DNA of 64,000 bases from Pseudomonas brassicacearum (GCF_003732265.1 NZ_MOBK01000001.1:930001-994000); one strand, 5' to 3'; counted from the first letter of the stretch, positions 23,467 through 34,843 are shown. Program-made: numbers and translations. The notes: generated from the letters alone by a model not told the origin.

Positions 23467-24241
23467 CCTCATTTACCTCCTCTCATCGGGGGCTGTACTG
23501 CTACTTATTCTCCTCAGCGAGGCAATCGTGTTGTTTGCCGCCTATTTCCGGCTTGATCAAATGGAAGGCCACTTCATTGCGTCTCATCTTGTGGGCATTA
23601 ATCGGAAAACTTTAGGAAACAGTCCGTTGGGACGAATGAAAAGGGTCCGGCAGATAGGCGCACTAACAGGTCGAATCACCTATTTTCAAATGCTGGATCG
23701 GTACGCGGTCATGGAGGCTGAAATCTTTCCGGAGCACCTCAAAAAATGGGTGAAGTTTCCGCGATACCTCATGCGGATCGCACTGACTGGAGCCTGTCTA
23801 CTTTTGCTTTTGTTCGGGCTCGAGCGGATATTCAAGACAGTTTCCGAACCGGCAAGCGACCTGAAATTGCTATGTATGGCCGCATTGATCGCCTGTGTCG
23901 TCATGGCATTGATTGCGCTGTTTGTACGGACATACGTCAGTTTTTTCAAACTGGCTGAGATTGAATCCTTCCTGACAGAGTCGTACTTCGTCGCTCGCAA
24001 TCGACGGGTGTTGGGAAACAGCGCTTATGGCCGTTTGTCCCGCTTGTCCCACATCTCGATCATTCTTTTACTGGACCATGATTTTTTGTCGGGAAGTGAT
24101 CCTGATGCAATGAACGAGATTGCTCGCTTCCCATTACCCGTGCGACGCTGGGTCATCATTCCCGCTCGAATACTTGGCTATTCTTTTCTAGGTTATTGCG
24201 TGATCTATCTCGGCGGAGCCCTCTTTGGGGTATTTGCCTGA
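23447..24241 (+). CDS. four-helix membrane protein with internal duplication; candidate immunity protein
   Basis: 264 residues. Transmembrane segments at about 9-33, 109-128, 140-165 and 238-262. The protein is an internal duplication: NRKTLGNSPLGRMKRV (52-67) corresponds to NRRVLGNSAYGRLSRL (185-200), each followed by a similar soluble loop and a WVxFPRY/WVIIPAR element (101-107, 235-241) leading into a helix. Start GTG 23447 is preceded by AAGGA at seven bases. Location directly behind a Gly-rich putative effector suggests an inner-membrane immunity role; this is inference from context. A bidirectional terminator follows. Confidence 0.6.
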   Translation: MIAQHLDLIYLLSSGAVLLLILLSEAIVLFAAYFRLDQMEGHFIASHLVGINRKTLGNSPLGRMKRVRQIGALTGRITYFQMLDRYAVMEAEIFPEHLKKWVKFPRYLMRIALTGACLLLLLFGLERIFKTVSEPASDLKLLCMAALIACVVMALIALFVRTYVSFFKLAEIESFLTESYFVARNRRVLGNSAYGRLSRLSHISIILLLDHDFLSGSDPDAMNEIARFPLPVRRWVIIPARILGYSFLGYCVIYLGGALFGVFA

Positions 24242-24273
24242 CAGCAGCGAAACCGATTGTCAGCCTTTCAATA

Positions 24274-24305
24274 AAAACGCGGCCCTTCTGGCGCCGCGTT
24301 TTTTT
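24274..24305. terminator. bidirectional terminator
   Basis: AAAACGCGGC (24274-24283) pairs with GCCGCGTTTT (24293-24302), followed by T on the + strand and by TTTTTATT on the - strand. It separates the membrane gene from the converging DUF6124 pseudogene. Confidence 0.85.
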
Positions 24306-24326
24306 GTGTCTGCTCAGTCTCGCTGA

Positions 24327-24706
24327 TCAGCCAGCGGGGTCGACGTTATCCAACGCCTTGTTCACCGCCAGTTCGCCCAACATCACTACCTGCGAAATCC
24401 CCAGCAGCGTTCTGCGATGCGTGCCTTCCAGCAGCGCAGCAAAGTCGCCGAGCATGACCGTGGCCGATGCCAAGGATTCACAGGCATTGGCCAGCAACGA
24501 TTCGGTATCGGCTTTGGGTTGACGAAGAACATTTCGTTGGGGGTGTATGGCGCGGCCATGATGTTGGCGGTGGGATTCAGATAGTAGTCGAGCGCGCGGT
24601 CGGCGGCTTCATGGAGTTTTCGGGTGTCGACAGAGGCGTAAGGGGATGTTGAGTCGGCGTCCGCAACGGAGTCTGCTTTGGGAGGGTTGGGTGTTGGTTT
24701 TTTCAT
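24327..24706 (-). pseudogene. DUF6124 family gene with a one-base frameshift
   Basis: Reading from ATG 24706 (GGAA ribosome site upstream) gives MKKPTPNPPKADS, then the typical TRKLHEAADRALDYYLNPT and EMFFVNP. At about 24516-24519 the frame is lost. In the next frame the sequence continues in family style with KADTESLLANACESLASATV, then VMLGDFAALLEG, RTLLGISQVVMLGELAVNKAL and stop TGA at 24329-24327. The total of 380 bases is one short of 127 codons, and the break falls in a short C run (three C on the coding strand), so one base appears deleted. DUF6124 proteins are small pseudomonad proteins of unknown function. Real decay or a sequencing error are both possible. Confidence 0.8.
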
Positions 24707-24762
24707 AAGTAATTCCGGTGTGTGGCTGTGGAGCTGACCCATTCGGTTCCAATCGAAGGGGT

Positions 24763-24835
24763 GGCAGCTGTACGCAGGTTGGAACCCGGGACACCGAAAA
24801 CCCGACAGACTCGAAGTCTCCCGCGTACAGCCGCC
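24763..24835 (-). promoter_or_regulatory. 73-nt cloverleaf-like structured element upstream of the DUF6124 gene
   Basis: On the - strand, the 13-base arm GGCGGCTGTACGC pairs with GCGTACAGCTGCC (12 of 13 Watson-Crick). The interior can fold into three hairpins: AGACT-TCG-AGTCT, CGGG(10-base loop)CCCG and GGT-TCCA-ACC. The shape and 73-nt length resemble a tRNA, but there is no CCA end or recognisable D arm, and the acceptor-like stem is too long. It lies 57 bases before the DUF6124 start in the same orientation, so a 5' leader role (attenuator or protein-binding RNA) is plausible. Not a family I can name. Confidence 0.4.
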
Positions 24836-25277
24836 ATAACGGAGTGCATACCATCAAGGTGCGCAAGCATACGTCATGAAAGCCACTTTTGCGCTTTCGG
24901 GGTGCCGGGGTTCCAATCCCGATCGCTGAATTGGCAGCGACGCTCACAGGCTAGAGAACGGACGTCCGACGGACAACCTGAAAACACTGTGGGAAGGTTC
25001 AGCTAATTCCACTAAACACTTAAACATTCAGAATAGAAATACGAACTGTGGTGCACGGAATTATAAGACCTGCTCCCACAGATTTAGAAGTGTAGACGAA
25101 GCCTGCTGCCCCCCGCGTCAGTCCTACTGCCAAGTATCCCCTCCCTTTTATCGAATGCTCTCACCGTACTGGTCGCCTTGTCCTACAGGTGTTTTTACGA
25201 CCGGGGTCTACCGTTGAAATCAGAAACGAAAAGGATGGCGCTGATGCCTTGACCGATTCGATTATCGAGACACACTA
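24836..25277. other. intergenic region without a recognisable gene
   Basis: 442 bases. Contains a second hairpin-prone stretch around 24906-24921 (CGGGGTTCCAATCCCG) that repeats the GGTTCCAA of the cloverleaf element, half of a REP-like core at about 25068-25078 (TGCTCCCACAG), and the upstream part of the toxin-antitoxin promoter. No gene recognised. Confidence 0.5.
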
Positions 25278-25292
25278 TACGTAGGTAGCGTA
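25278..25292. promoter_or_regulatory. candidate toxin-antitoxin operator
   Basis: TACG-TAGGTAG-CGTA is an inverted repeat seven bases before the toxin ATG, next to the -10-like TATACG. HigA-type antitoxins autorepress by binding such palindromes. Proposed from position only. Confidence 0.35.
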
Positions 25293-25298
25293 CAGAAC

Positions 25299-25649
25299 AT
25301 GGATGCTCTTTTTATCGAATTACCTATGTTTCAGAAACACCGAGACGATTACCTGGATGACGATCTGTTTCGCAGCCTCCAGCTGGAGTTGCTGAAAAAT
25401 CCGGAAGCGGGCGATCTCATCGAGTGCACCGGTGGGCTGCGCAAAATCCGCTTCTGCGATCAACGCCGAGGCAAGGGCAAGCGCAGCGGATTACGGGTGA
25501 TTTATTACTGGTGGTCAGGCTTCGATCAATTCTGGTTATTCACCGTGTACGACAAAAACGAGCAAGACGACCTGTCGCCCGCCCAGAGAAAAATTTTCAG
25601 ACAAGCGCTAGCAAGAGAAATCAACACGAGATCCCACTATGAAACGTGA
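25299..25649 (+). CDS. RelE/HigB-like toxin of a type II toxin-antitoxin pair
   Basis: 116 residues. Resembles the HigB-2/RelE-fold mRNA interferases that cleave mRNA on the ribosome: LLKNPEAGDLIECTGGLRKIRF (about 34-55), the basic RRGKGKRSGLRVIYYWW (about 59-75) and WLFTVYDKNEQDDLSPAQRKIF (about 83-104) are the family pattern. Toxin-first gene order with the antitoxin overlapping by 11 bases is typical of hig loci. Start ATG 25299 follows a palindrome; no strong ribosome site is seen. Confidence 0.85.
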   Translation: MDALFIELPMFQKHRDDYLDDDLFRSLQLELLKNPEAGDLIECTGGLRKIRFCDQRRGKGKRSGLRVIYYWWSGFDQFWLFTVYDKNEQDDLSPAQRKIFRQALAREINTRSHYET

Positions 25650-25953
25650 CATTTTTTCCGAACTGATGGATGGCCTCGAAGCCCTGGCCGATGAGCGCCA
25701 AGGCAAGATCACGTTGCGAACCCACAAAGTCCAGTTGCCAAAGCTGGTGCCGATCACTGCCGAGGAAGTGGTAGCCATCCGCCAACAGCTCAACCTCTCC
25801 CGGTCCGTGTTCGCCATGTACCTGCGCACTAACACCCGGACCCTCGAGAACTGGGAACAGGGACGCGCAACGCCCAATGCCCAGGCAACAACACTCATCC
25901 GATTGGTTGAACGTTTTCCGCAGACGATCGAACAGCTCGCAGCCCTGTCCTGA
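25639..25953 (+). CDS. HigA-like helix-turn-helix antitoxin
   Basis: 104 residues. A C-terminal XRE-type helix-turn-helix is visible: TAEEVVAIRQQLNLSRSVFAMYLRT, then RTLENWEQGRATPNAQA (about 41-82). The N-terminal 35 residues (FSELMDGLEALADERQGKITL) probably wrap the toxin. It overlaps the toxin gene by 11 bases and should neutralise it and repress the operon. Function follows from family and context. Confidence 0.87.
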   Translation: MKRDIFSELMDGLEALADERQGKITLRTHKVQLPKLVPITAEEVVAIRQQLNLSRSVFAMYLRTNTRTLENWEQGRATPNAQATTLIRLVERFPQTIEQLAALS

Positions 25954-25968
25954 ACCATCGAGGCATAT

Positions 25969-25991
25969 CGGCACCTTCGGGAGCCGTTTTT
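25969..25991 (+). terminator. terminator of the toxin-antitoxin operon
   Basis: CGGCACC-TTCG-GGAGCCG with one A-A mismatch, followed by TTTTT (25987-25991). Confidence 0.75.
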
Positions 25992-26377
25992 CGTTTGTCG
26001 TAGGCCGAGAACCCAAACCACGAGACGCTCCGTTACTCCTTTCCACGCAAATGCTGTAGGAGCATTCGTCAAACTAAAGACTAAAGCGAACACAAAAAAC
26101 AGTTATTGAGATTCTTCCCTGTTATCTGGCTGAAATTTCCCACAAGTGACAACGAAAAAGTTCAACCAACTATTCGTTTTGTAATGTCGCTCTTGGCGAA
26201 ACTCACCACGGCGTCACGCAATACTCAGTCAATACATCAATTGTTGTGTACGTATTTCCGCGCTACTTCAACACGCCTTCGACACCTCCTGACATTTTTG
26301 ACGGCCTGAACGCATGGCGAATACATTTGATCCGTGCTCGACAAAGCACATCCCACTAACAACAAGAGGATTCAATC
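25992..26377 (+). promoter_or_regulatory. AT-rich upstream region of the RiPP-like operon
   Basis: 386 bases, markedly less GC-rich than the core genes and without a convincing gene; a 67-codon open frame at 26106 lacks a ribosome site. A possible sigma-70 promoter is listed separately. No further operator recognised. Confidence 0.45.
26298..26327 (+). promoter_or_regulatory. candidate sigma-70 promoter of the RiPP-like operon
   Basis: TTGACG (26298-26303), an 18-base spacer and TACATT (26322-26327) lie 50 bases before the precursor start. Modest matches; proposed by inspection. Confidence 0.35.
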
Positions 26378-26506
26378 ATGGGTTATATCTCCAGCTGGAA
26401 CGCTAACAAAGTCATCGATCTTGAACAGCAGGAAGCCCCCACTGCCGAACAGATCGAAGCACTTCAATTGACCGAGGAAGAACAGGCCGAACTGCAAGCC
26501 GATTAA
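26378..26506 (+). CDS. 42-residue RiPP precursor peptide (candidate, follower type)
   Basis: A 42-residue ORF with a strong ribosome site (AAGAGGA, seven bases before ATG). The peptide begins MGYISSWNANKVIDLE and ends in an acidic, helix-prone tail (EQIEALQLTEEEQAELQAD). It is placed directly before a YcaO gene and separated from it by a hairpin, the usual arrangement of a ribosomally made, post-translationally modified peptide precursor. The N terminus has aromatic, Ser and Asn residues and no Cys, while the acidic C-terminal half looks like a recognition sequence. The core may therefore be N-terminal with a C-terminal follower, as in bottromycin BotA. A leader-core arrangement is less likely because the last residues are an acidic helix. 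The product is unknown. Confidence 0.75.
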   Translation: MGYISSWNANKVIDLEQQEAPTAEQIEALQLTEEEQAELQAD

Positions 26507-26508
26507 AA

Positions 26509-26533
26509 AAACCGGGGGCAATGCCCCCGGTTT
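26509..26533 (+). terminator. hairpin between precursor and YcaO gene (partial terminator)
   Basis: AAACCGGGGGC (26509-26519) pairs perfectly with GCCCCCGGTTT (26523-26533) across a three-base loop. Only TTTCTC follows, so read-through is expected; this would yield more precursor than enzyme mRNA. Confidence 0.75.
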
Positions 26534-26549
26534 CTCGAAGGAACGAATA

Positions 26550-27782
26550 ATGGAAAAGTTCATGGTTGCTGAACGGGAACTGACACTGGCCCAAGCCGAG
26601 CAGCGAATTCTTGCCGAACTGGAGGGCTTTGGACTTCATCTCGACATCCGCACTATTGGCAGCAAAATCGTTGCGACCCACGCGTCTGTCAGCACCTACA
26701 ATCCTCGACGCAGGGCCAGAGGCGCCGGCAAAGGCTACGCAAATCAGGCCCGAGTCGGTGCTCTCTACGAAACCCTGGAACACTACCTCAGCGATCATTG
26801 TGATACTTCCATCGCCCACTACATCGCGCCGAGCTGTTTTTCCGACGACCCACTTTTTAACGACGACACGGCCCTTGCACTTATCGCAAAACAAAATGCC
26901 TGCACGGCTTGCCGAACTTATATCAATCCACTCAACCACTCTTCGTTTCACTATCCGATAGCCCTGTGCACACCGGGCTATTCAAACAATATCCTTGCGC
27001 CCGACACGACTAACTACCGCTCCCTGCGACGTTATGCCAGTAACAGCGGAACCGCTATCGGGGCGAGTTACAACGAGGCCGTGCTGCACGCCGCCAATGA
27101 ATGTATCGAACGCGACGCAGTGTCATTGTTTCTTCTGGAGCATTTTTACTACGAAAACCACCCACCTTTACGCCGCGTGGCCCGATTACCCGATGACGAT
27201 GTCCTGGGTCGATTGTGGTCAGACGCCGAGTCAGAAATCGGCGCCGAGATTGTCCTTGTCGATATCAGCAATGAATTTCTGCCGCGTACCTTTCTCGCCT
27301 TTTCAATCGGGCCTTGTGCAACTCCCAGAGTGTTCGGAACAGGGTGCTCACTCATGGCCCGACATGGCGCATGGCGCGCGCTGACAGAGCTCGTTCAGTT
27401 GCATCACGGGGCCGGCGAACCTGAACTCAAGCATTGCCTGCGTAACGCGGAACGTCATTTGCAGAATTTTCCCCGGTTGTTGCGCTGTTTGCGATTCGAC
27501 CTCAATCCCCTGTTAAACCGGTGCGAGCAACAGTACGTCGCGCTGACCGCCATGCCCGATGAACAGCCGTTGGCTGAGCAGATCGATCTGCTGGCCAAAG
27601 ACCTGCAACAGCATGGGCGGACGCTGGGCATTTCACAGCTGCATCAAACCAGACTGGGAACGACGCTGGTCAATGTCGTGATTCCAGGGCTGGAGCGATT
27701 TTTTGTTGTTTCCAGCGGCAATGTAGTGGTTCCGCAAGCGCGGGGCCGGCGCCTGGAAGCTCCTCAGGGAGTGAGCGCATGA
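26550..27782 (+). CDS. stand-alone YcaO-family peptide backbone-modifying enzyme
   Basis: 410 residues. YcaO enzymes use ATP to activate a peptide amide, giving azolines, amidines or thioamides. The family's ATP/Mg sites are visible: GAGKGYANQARVGALYETLEHY (58-79; Glu at 74 and 77), SNSGTAIGASYNEAV (164-178) with NECIERD (183-189), and GTGCSLMARHGAWRALTE (263-280). The C terminus carries the PGLERFFV element; the Pro-rich tail of azole-forming YcaO proteins is absent and no E1-like partner or TfuA is nearby. A stand-alone enzyme of this sort would fit bottromycin-type amidine or thiazoline formation. AAGGA precedes ATG 26550. The stop overlaps the methyltransferase start (ATGA). Confidence 0.88.
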   Translation: MEKFMVAERELTLAQAEQRILAELEGFGLHLDIRTIGSKIVATHASVSTYNPRRRARGAGKGYANQARVGALYETLEHYLSDHCDTSIAHYIAPSCFSDDPLFNDDTALALIAKQNACTACRTYINPLNHSSFHYPIALCTPGYSNNILAPDTTNYRSLRRYASNSGTAIGASYNEAVLHAANECIERDAVSLFLLEHFYYENHPPLRRVARLPDDDVLGRLWSDAESEIGAEIVLVDISNEFLPRTFLAFSIGPCATPRVFGTGCSLMARHGAWRALTELVQLHHGAGEPELKHCLRNAERHLQNFPRLLRCLRFDLNPLLNRCEQQYVALTAMPDEQPLAEQIDLLAKDLQQHGRTLGISQLHQTRLGTTLVNVVIPGLERFFVVSSGNVVVPQARGRRLEAPQGVSA

Positions 27783-28741
27783 ACCCTCGGTACAAACCCG
27801 CCGATCCCTGGCGAGAAGTGCTGGTGGCTCAAACCTTCGGCCACGACTCCAACGCCTCGGGCACACTCAATTGCCATGTAGAACCGATCGGTCCCGGACG
27901 CCATCATCTCTTCGTTTTGCGCGTCAACGGCTGCAGCTGGGCAGGTCGAAAAATGCTGCAACAGACTGAAACCGGCGGTTGGTACATCAACAGCCTGCTC
28001 AAACCCTGGATGTTGCTTGGGCCGCTGGCCGATATGCAGTGGGGCGATGATGGCATCGCCCTCTATTTTCACAGCGCATCCATGGAGCAAAAGGTAGCGG
28101 CTTTCAGCCTGGCACAGGCTCGACCCGACAGTGAAGTCCATTTCCCGTTTCCTGTCACCGATGACAAGGGCCTGGAGTTCGTGTGCCCGACCGATTACTG
28201 GCAGTGCGACGACTCGCTCGCCACACAACTGGATGCCGACGAAATCCACCTGCGCCAGCATTGCGCAGCCCTGCTTGAAACGCTGTCGCTCCCCGGCACC
28301 GTGATTCTTGATCCGGCCTGTTCGACTGGCGAGTTCATAACGCACCTGGCCCGTGCGCTTCCTGACCGCCATTGCCTGGGTTCCGACCGTTCAGTCTCGA
28401 TGATCGAATATGCCAAACGCCGTCATGCCACCGGCTCGGTGGAATTCTTTGTGGCAGATGCCCGAAACGCTGCGTCTTCCAGCCTCAAATGCGATGTGCT
28501 GATCCTGCGTTTTCTCAATGCCGAAGTGATGACTCGCACCGATGCCCGGCAGACCTTTCACGAGATGGTGGCCTGCGTGAATCCGGGCGGCACCCTCCTC
28601 GTTTTCGGTCATACGCCGGTGCTGCTCGCGGTGCCGTACCTCGCCCAGATGTTGAAACTTGAGCTGGTCTCCAGCGTAGCGGCCCGCCCCGGGCAAATGG
28701 AACTGTTCCAGTTCTACCGGCTGAGGGTCCCACTGCAATGA
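27779..28741 (+). CDS. class I SAM-dependent methyltransferase of the RiPP-like operon
   Basis: 320 residues. The C-terminal half is a Rossmann methyltransferase: motif I VILDPACSTGEF (175-186), an acidic loop LGSDRSVSMIEYA (200-212), VEFFVADARN, and post-motif segments LILRFLNAEVM and VNPGGTLLVFGH. The N-terminal 165 residues (with WAGRKMLQQTETGGWYINSLL) are not recognised and may bind the peptide. It overlaps both neighbours by four bases, so all three enzymes are translationally coupled. It presumably methylates the modified peptide; the atom methylated cannot be told. Confidence 0.8.
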   Translation: MNPRYKPADPWREVLVAQTFGHDSNASGTLNCHVEPIGPGRHHLFVLRVNGCSWAGRKMLQQTETGGWYINSLLKPWMLLGPLADMQWGDDGIALYFHSASMEQKVAAFSLAQARPDSEVHFPFPVTDDKGLEFVCPTDYWQCDDSLATQLDADEIHLRQHCAALLETLSLPGTVILDPACSTGEFITHLARALPDRHCLGSDRSVSMIEYAKRRHATGSVEFFVADARNAASSSLKCDVLILRFLNAEVMTRTDARQTFHEMVACVNPGGTLLVFGHTPVLLAVPYLAQMLKLELVSSVAARPGQMELFQFYRLRVPLQ

Positions 28742-29613
28742 AGCCTTCATTCAAAAACGGCTACTTCCCGACCTGCGACGGGCACTTGATCTATTGGGAA
28801 CGACACGGCACCCCTGATGCCGAACCCATATTTTTCCTGCATGGAGGACCGGGTGGGCGCAGCACTCGTCATCATCTGGAGTTCTTTGACGTCGACCGTT
28901 TCGACATCGTCCTGTTCGATCAGCGCGGCTGCGGACGCTCTCATCCCCACGGCGAGCTCAAGCACAACAACACCGGACTGTGCGTGGAAGACATTGATGC
29001 TCTGCGCCAGCATTTGGGTTTCGAAAAAATCAGCCTGCTGGGGGTCTCTTGGGGAAGCTGGCTGGCGATTCAGTTCCAGCAGCGTTATCCCCACGTCGTG
29101 CTGAAAACCACCTTGGTCTCGGTGTTTGTACCGTTTACTGCGAACGTCAGTGCATACGATCAAAAGTTGCGCGAAGGTTTGGCGGGGGTAAGTCCCGGGA
29201 CCGATGGCTGCAGTGCGCGGCAGATCTACCAGATACTCGGCAACGGCTGCACAGCGCAGCAACGTCAGGCGGCCACCCACTGGTTGAAGGCCGCTTTGCA
29301 GTTGAACGGGCAGACGATGCGCCAAGGCACGCTCGACGACTTCGTCGATGAAGAAGCCGTGCGCGCTATTCGCCTGGAGATGCACTACCACCTCAATCAG
29401 TATTTCTTCACTCGCAGGCAAGAGAATCTTATCCTCGATGCCAACACCCAAGTGATACAAGGCATCAAGGATACGTTTGGCATGACCAGCCTGCGCTGGC
29501 TTCGTCAACGCCTGGACCTGCAGTGCCAGTTGCTCCACGCCGGGCACGATGCGTTTGATGGGGCCGTGCTGAAAGCCGTGCGACGCACATTGACGAGGAG
29601 CCTGTGCCCGTAA
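28738..29613 (+). CDS. alpha/beta hydrolase, proline iminopeptidase-like
   Basis: 291 residues. An S33-type alpha/beta hydrolase: oxyanion motif HGGPGG (35-40), DQRGCGRS (61-68), nucleophile Ser104 in GVSWGS, Asp245 in GIKDT and His270 in AGHDAF, so the triad is intact. Proline iminopeptidases remove N-terminal residues and the bottromycin pathway uses an alpha/beta hydrolase (BotH), so a role in trimming the precursor or in another maturation step is plausible. Last gene of the operon by an ATGA overlap. No terminator was recognised in the 136 bases that follow. No signal peptide, so cytoplasmic. Confidence 0.82.
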   Translation: MKPSFKNGYFPTCDGHLIYWERHGTPDAEPIFFLHGGPGGRSTRHHLEFFDVDRFDIVLFDQRGCGRSHPHGELKHNNTGLCVEDIDALRQHLGFEKISLLGVSWGSWLAIQFQQRYPHVVLKTTLVSVFVPFTANVSAYDQKLREGLAGVSPGTDGCSARQIYQILGNGCTAQQRQAATHWLKAALQLNGQTMRQGTLDDFVDEEAVRAIRLEMHYHLNQYFFTRRQENLILDANTQVIQGIKDTFGMTSLRWLRQRLDLQCQLLHAGHDAFDGAVLKAVRRTLTRSLCP

Positions 29614-29749
29614 CACGACGCGTCTGTCTGATATTGGTTCGGCGAGGAAATCCTGGTGCCTGAAAGATGCCATCGCCAGCTCGCTTGTATGTTTAGACTT
29701 GAAGGGGCGGTCGGGTTTCAAACATTGCAGATCGCGAGGTTGTGCGCTT

Positions 29750-30082
29750 TCAGCCGCCACGTCTGCGGCAGTCGCCGGCCACGGTGTATTTGATGGTGTT
29801 GAGTATGCCCATGGAGTCTTCGTAGGTCATGGCGGTGGGGACGACAGCGCAAGCCACTACCGGGCTCACAACGCTCACCACTTTCACCACATCCAGCTTC
29901 ATCCCGTATTCGTAATCCTTCACCACCGGCGCCGCTTTGCCCTGGCTGGCGGCGTACTGCTCCATGGCTTTGCTGTTGGCGCTGAGCGCTTTTTCGAACG
30001 TGCGGTCACCGCCACCTTCAGCCAGCACTTTCACGGACATCGCCATCACCGCGGCGAACGTCATCCACTTGATCAACTTCAT
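29750..30082 (-). CDS. small exported protein, DUF2790-like
   Basis: 110 residues from ATG 30082 (GGAGG seven bases upstream). A signal peptide (hydrophobic 8-20, ending VLAEGGGD) precedes a mature part with VKDYEYGMKLDVVKVVSV and TYEDSMGILNTIKYTVAGDC, the pattern of the pseudomonad DUF2790 family. Two Cys in the mature protein could form a disulfide. Function unknown. It lies 67 bases after a smaller relative on the same strand, with a hairpin between, and both lie just after the czcCBA operon on that strand. Confidence 0.75.
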   Translation of the reverse strand: MKLIKWMTFAAVMAMSVKVLAEGGGDRTFEKALSANSKAMEQYAASQGKAAPVVKDYEYGMKLDVVKVVSVVSPVVACAVVPTAMTYEDSMGILNTIKYTVAGDCRRRGG

Positions 30083-30101
30083 GTTCAACACCTCCATAAA
30101 T

Positions 30102-30132
30102 AAGCCCGACATCGGCACTCGATGACGGGCTT
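30102..30132 (-). terminator. hairpin between the two small exported-protein genes
   Basis: AAGCCCG and CGGGCTT (30102-30108, 30126-30132) with an inner ATCG/CGAT stem. On the - strand ATTTA follows, so it may partly terminate transcription. Confidence 0.5.
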
Positions 30133-30149
30133 GTTCAAGTGCGCGACGC

Positions 30150-30350
30150 TTACAAGTCCTGGGTCTTTTCGTCTTTCTTCTCATTGACGACGACCGGATC
30201 GCGGGCTTGCTCCCTGGCAACGAACAGCTCTACGGAGCGATCTTTGGCGGCCATCATTCTTGCGAATGTCTTGTCGCCGCCACCGGCCGCCATGACCACA
30301 GAAGACATCACCAACGCCGCTGCAAACGCACCCATTTGTACAAGTTTCAT
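30150..30350 (-). CDS. small exported protein related to its downstream neighbour
   Basis: 66 residues from ATG 30350. The N terminus, MKLVQMGAFAAALVMSSVVM then AAGGGDKTFARMMAAKDRS, closely parallels that of the next gene (MKLIKWMTFAAVMAMSV, AEGGGDRTFEKALSANSKA), but the protein ends with a charged tail (VVVNEKKDEKTQDL) before the DUF2790 core. It is a truncated or specialised duplicate. A sequence motif shared with the czcC promoter lies 73 bases upstream. Confidence 0.7.
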   Translation of the reverse strand: MKLVQMGAFAAALVMSSVVMAAGGGDKTFARMMAAKDRSVELFVAREQARDPVVVNEKKDEKTQDL

Positions 30351-30422
30351 CTTTGATTCCTCGTTTAATTAACTAACGGAATCAAGGTAACAATCCGAAC
30401 CTTTCGTGACGGTGGCGCGAAA

Positions 30423-34794
<4,372 letters not shown>

Positions 34795-34843
34795 GGAAAC
34801 TCCTCTGCGCCGTGCCATCGCGCAGTGTTTGAAAAGATGAAAT

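Noticed and set aside
24763..24835. A true tRNA gene
   Set aside because: The 73-nt length and cloverleaf outline fit, but the closing stem is 13 bp, there is no D arm, no standard anticodon loop and no CCA end.
26106..26309. 67-codon ORF upstream of the RiPP-like precursor
   Set aside because: No ribosome site, composition like non-coding AT-rich DNA; overlaps the candidate promoter.
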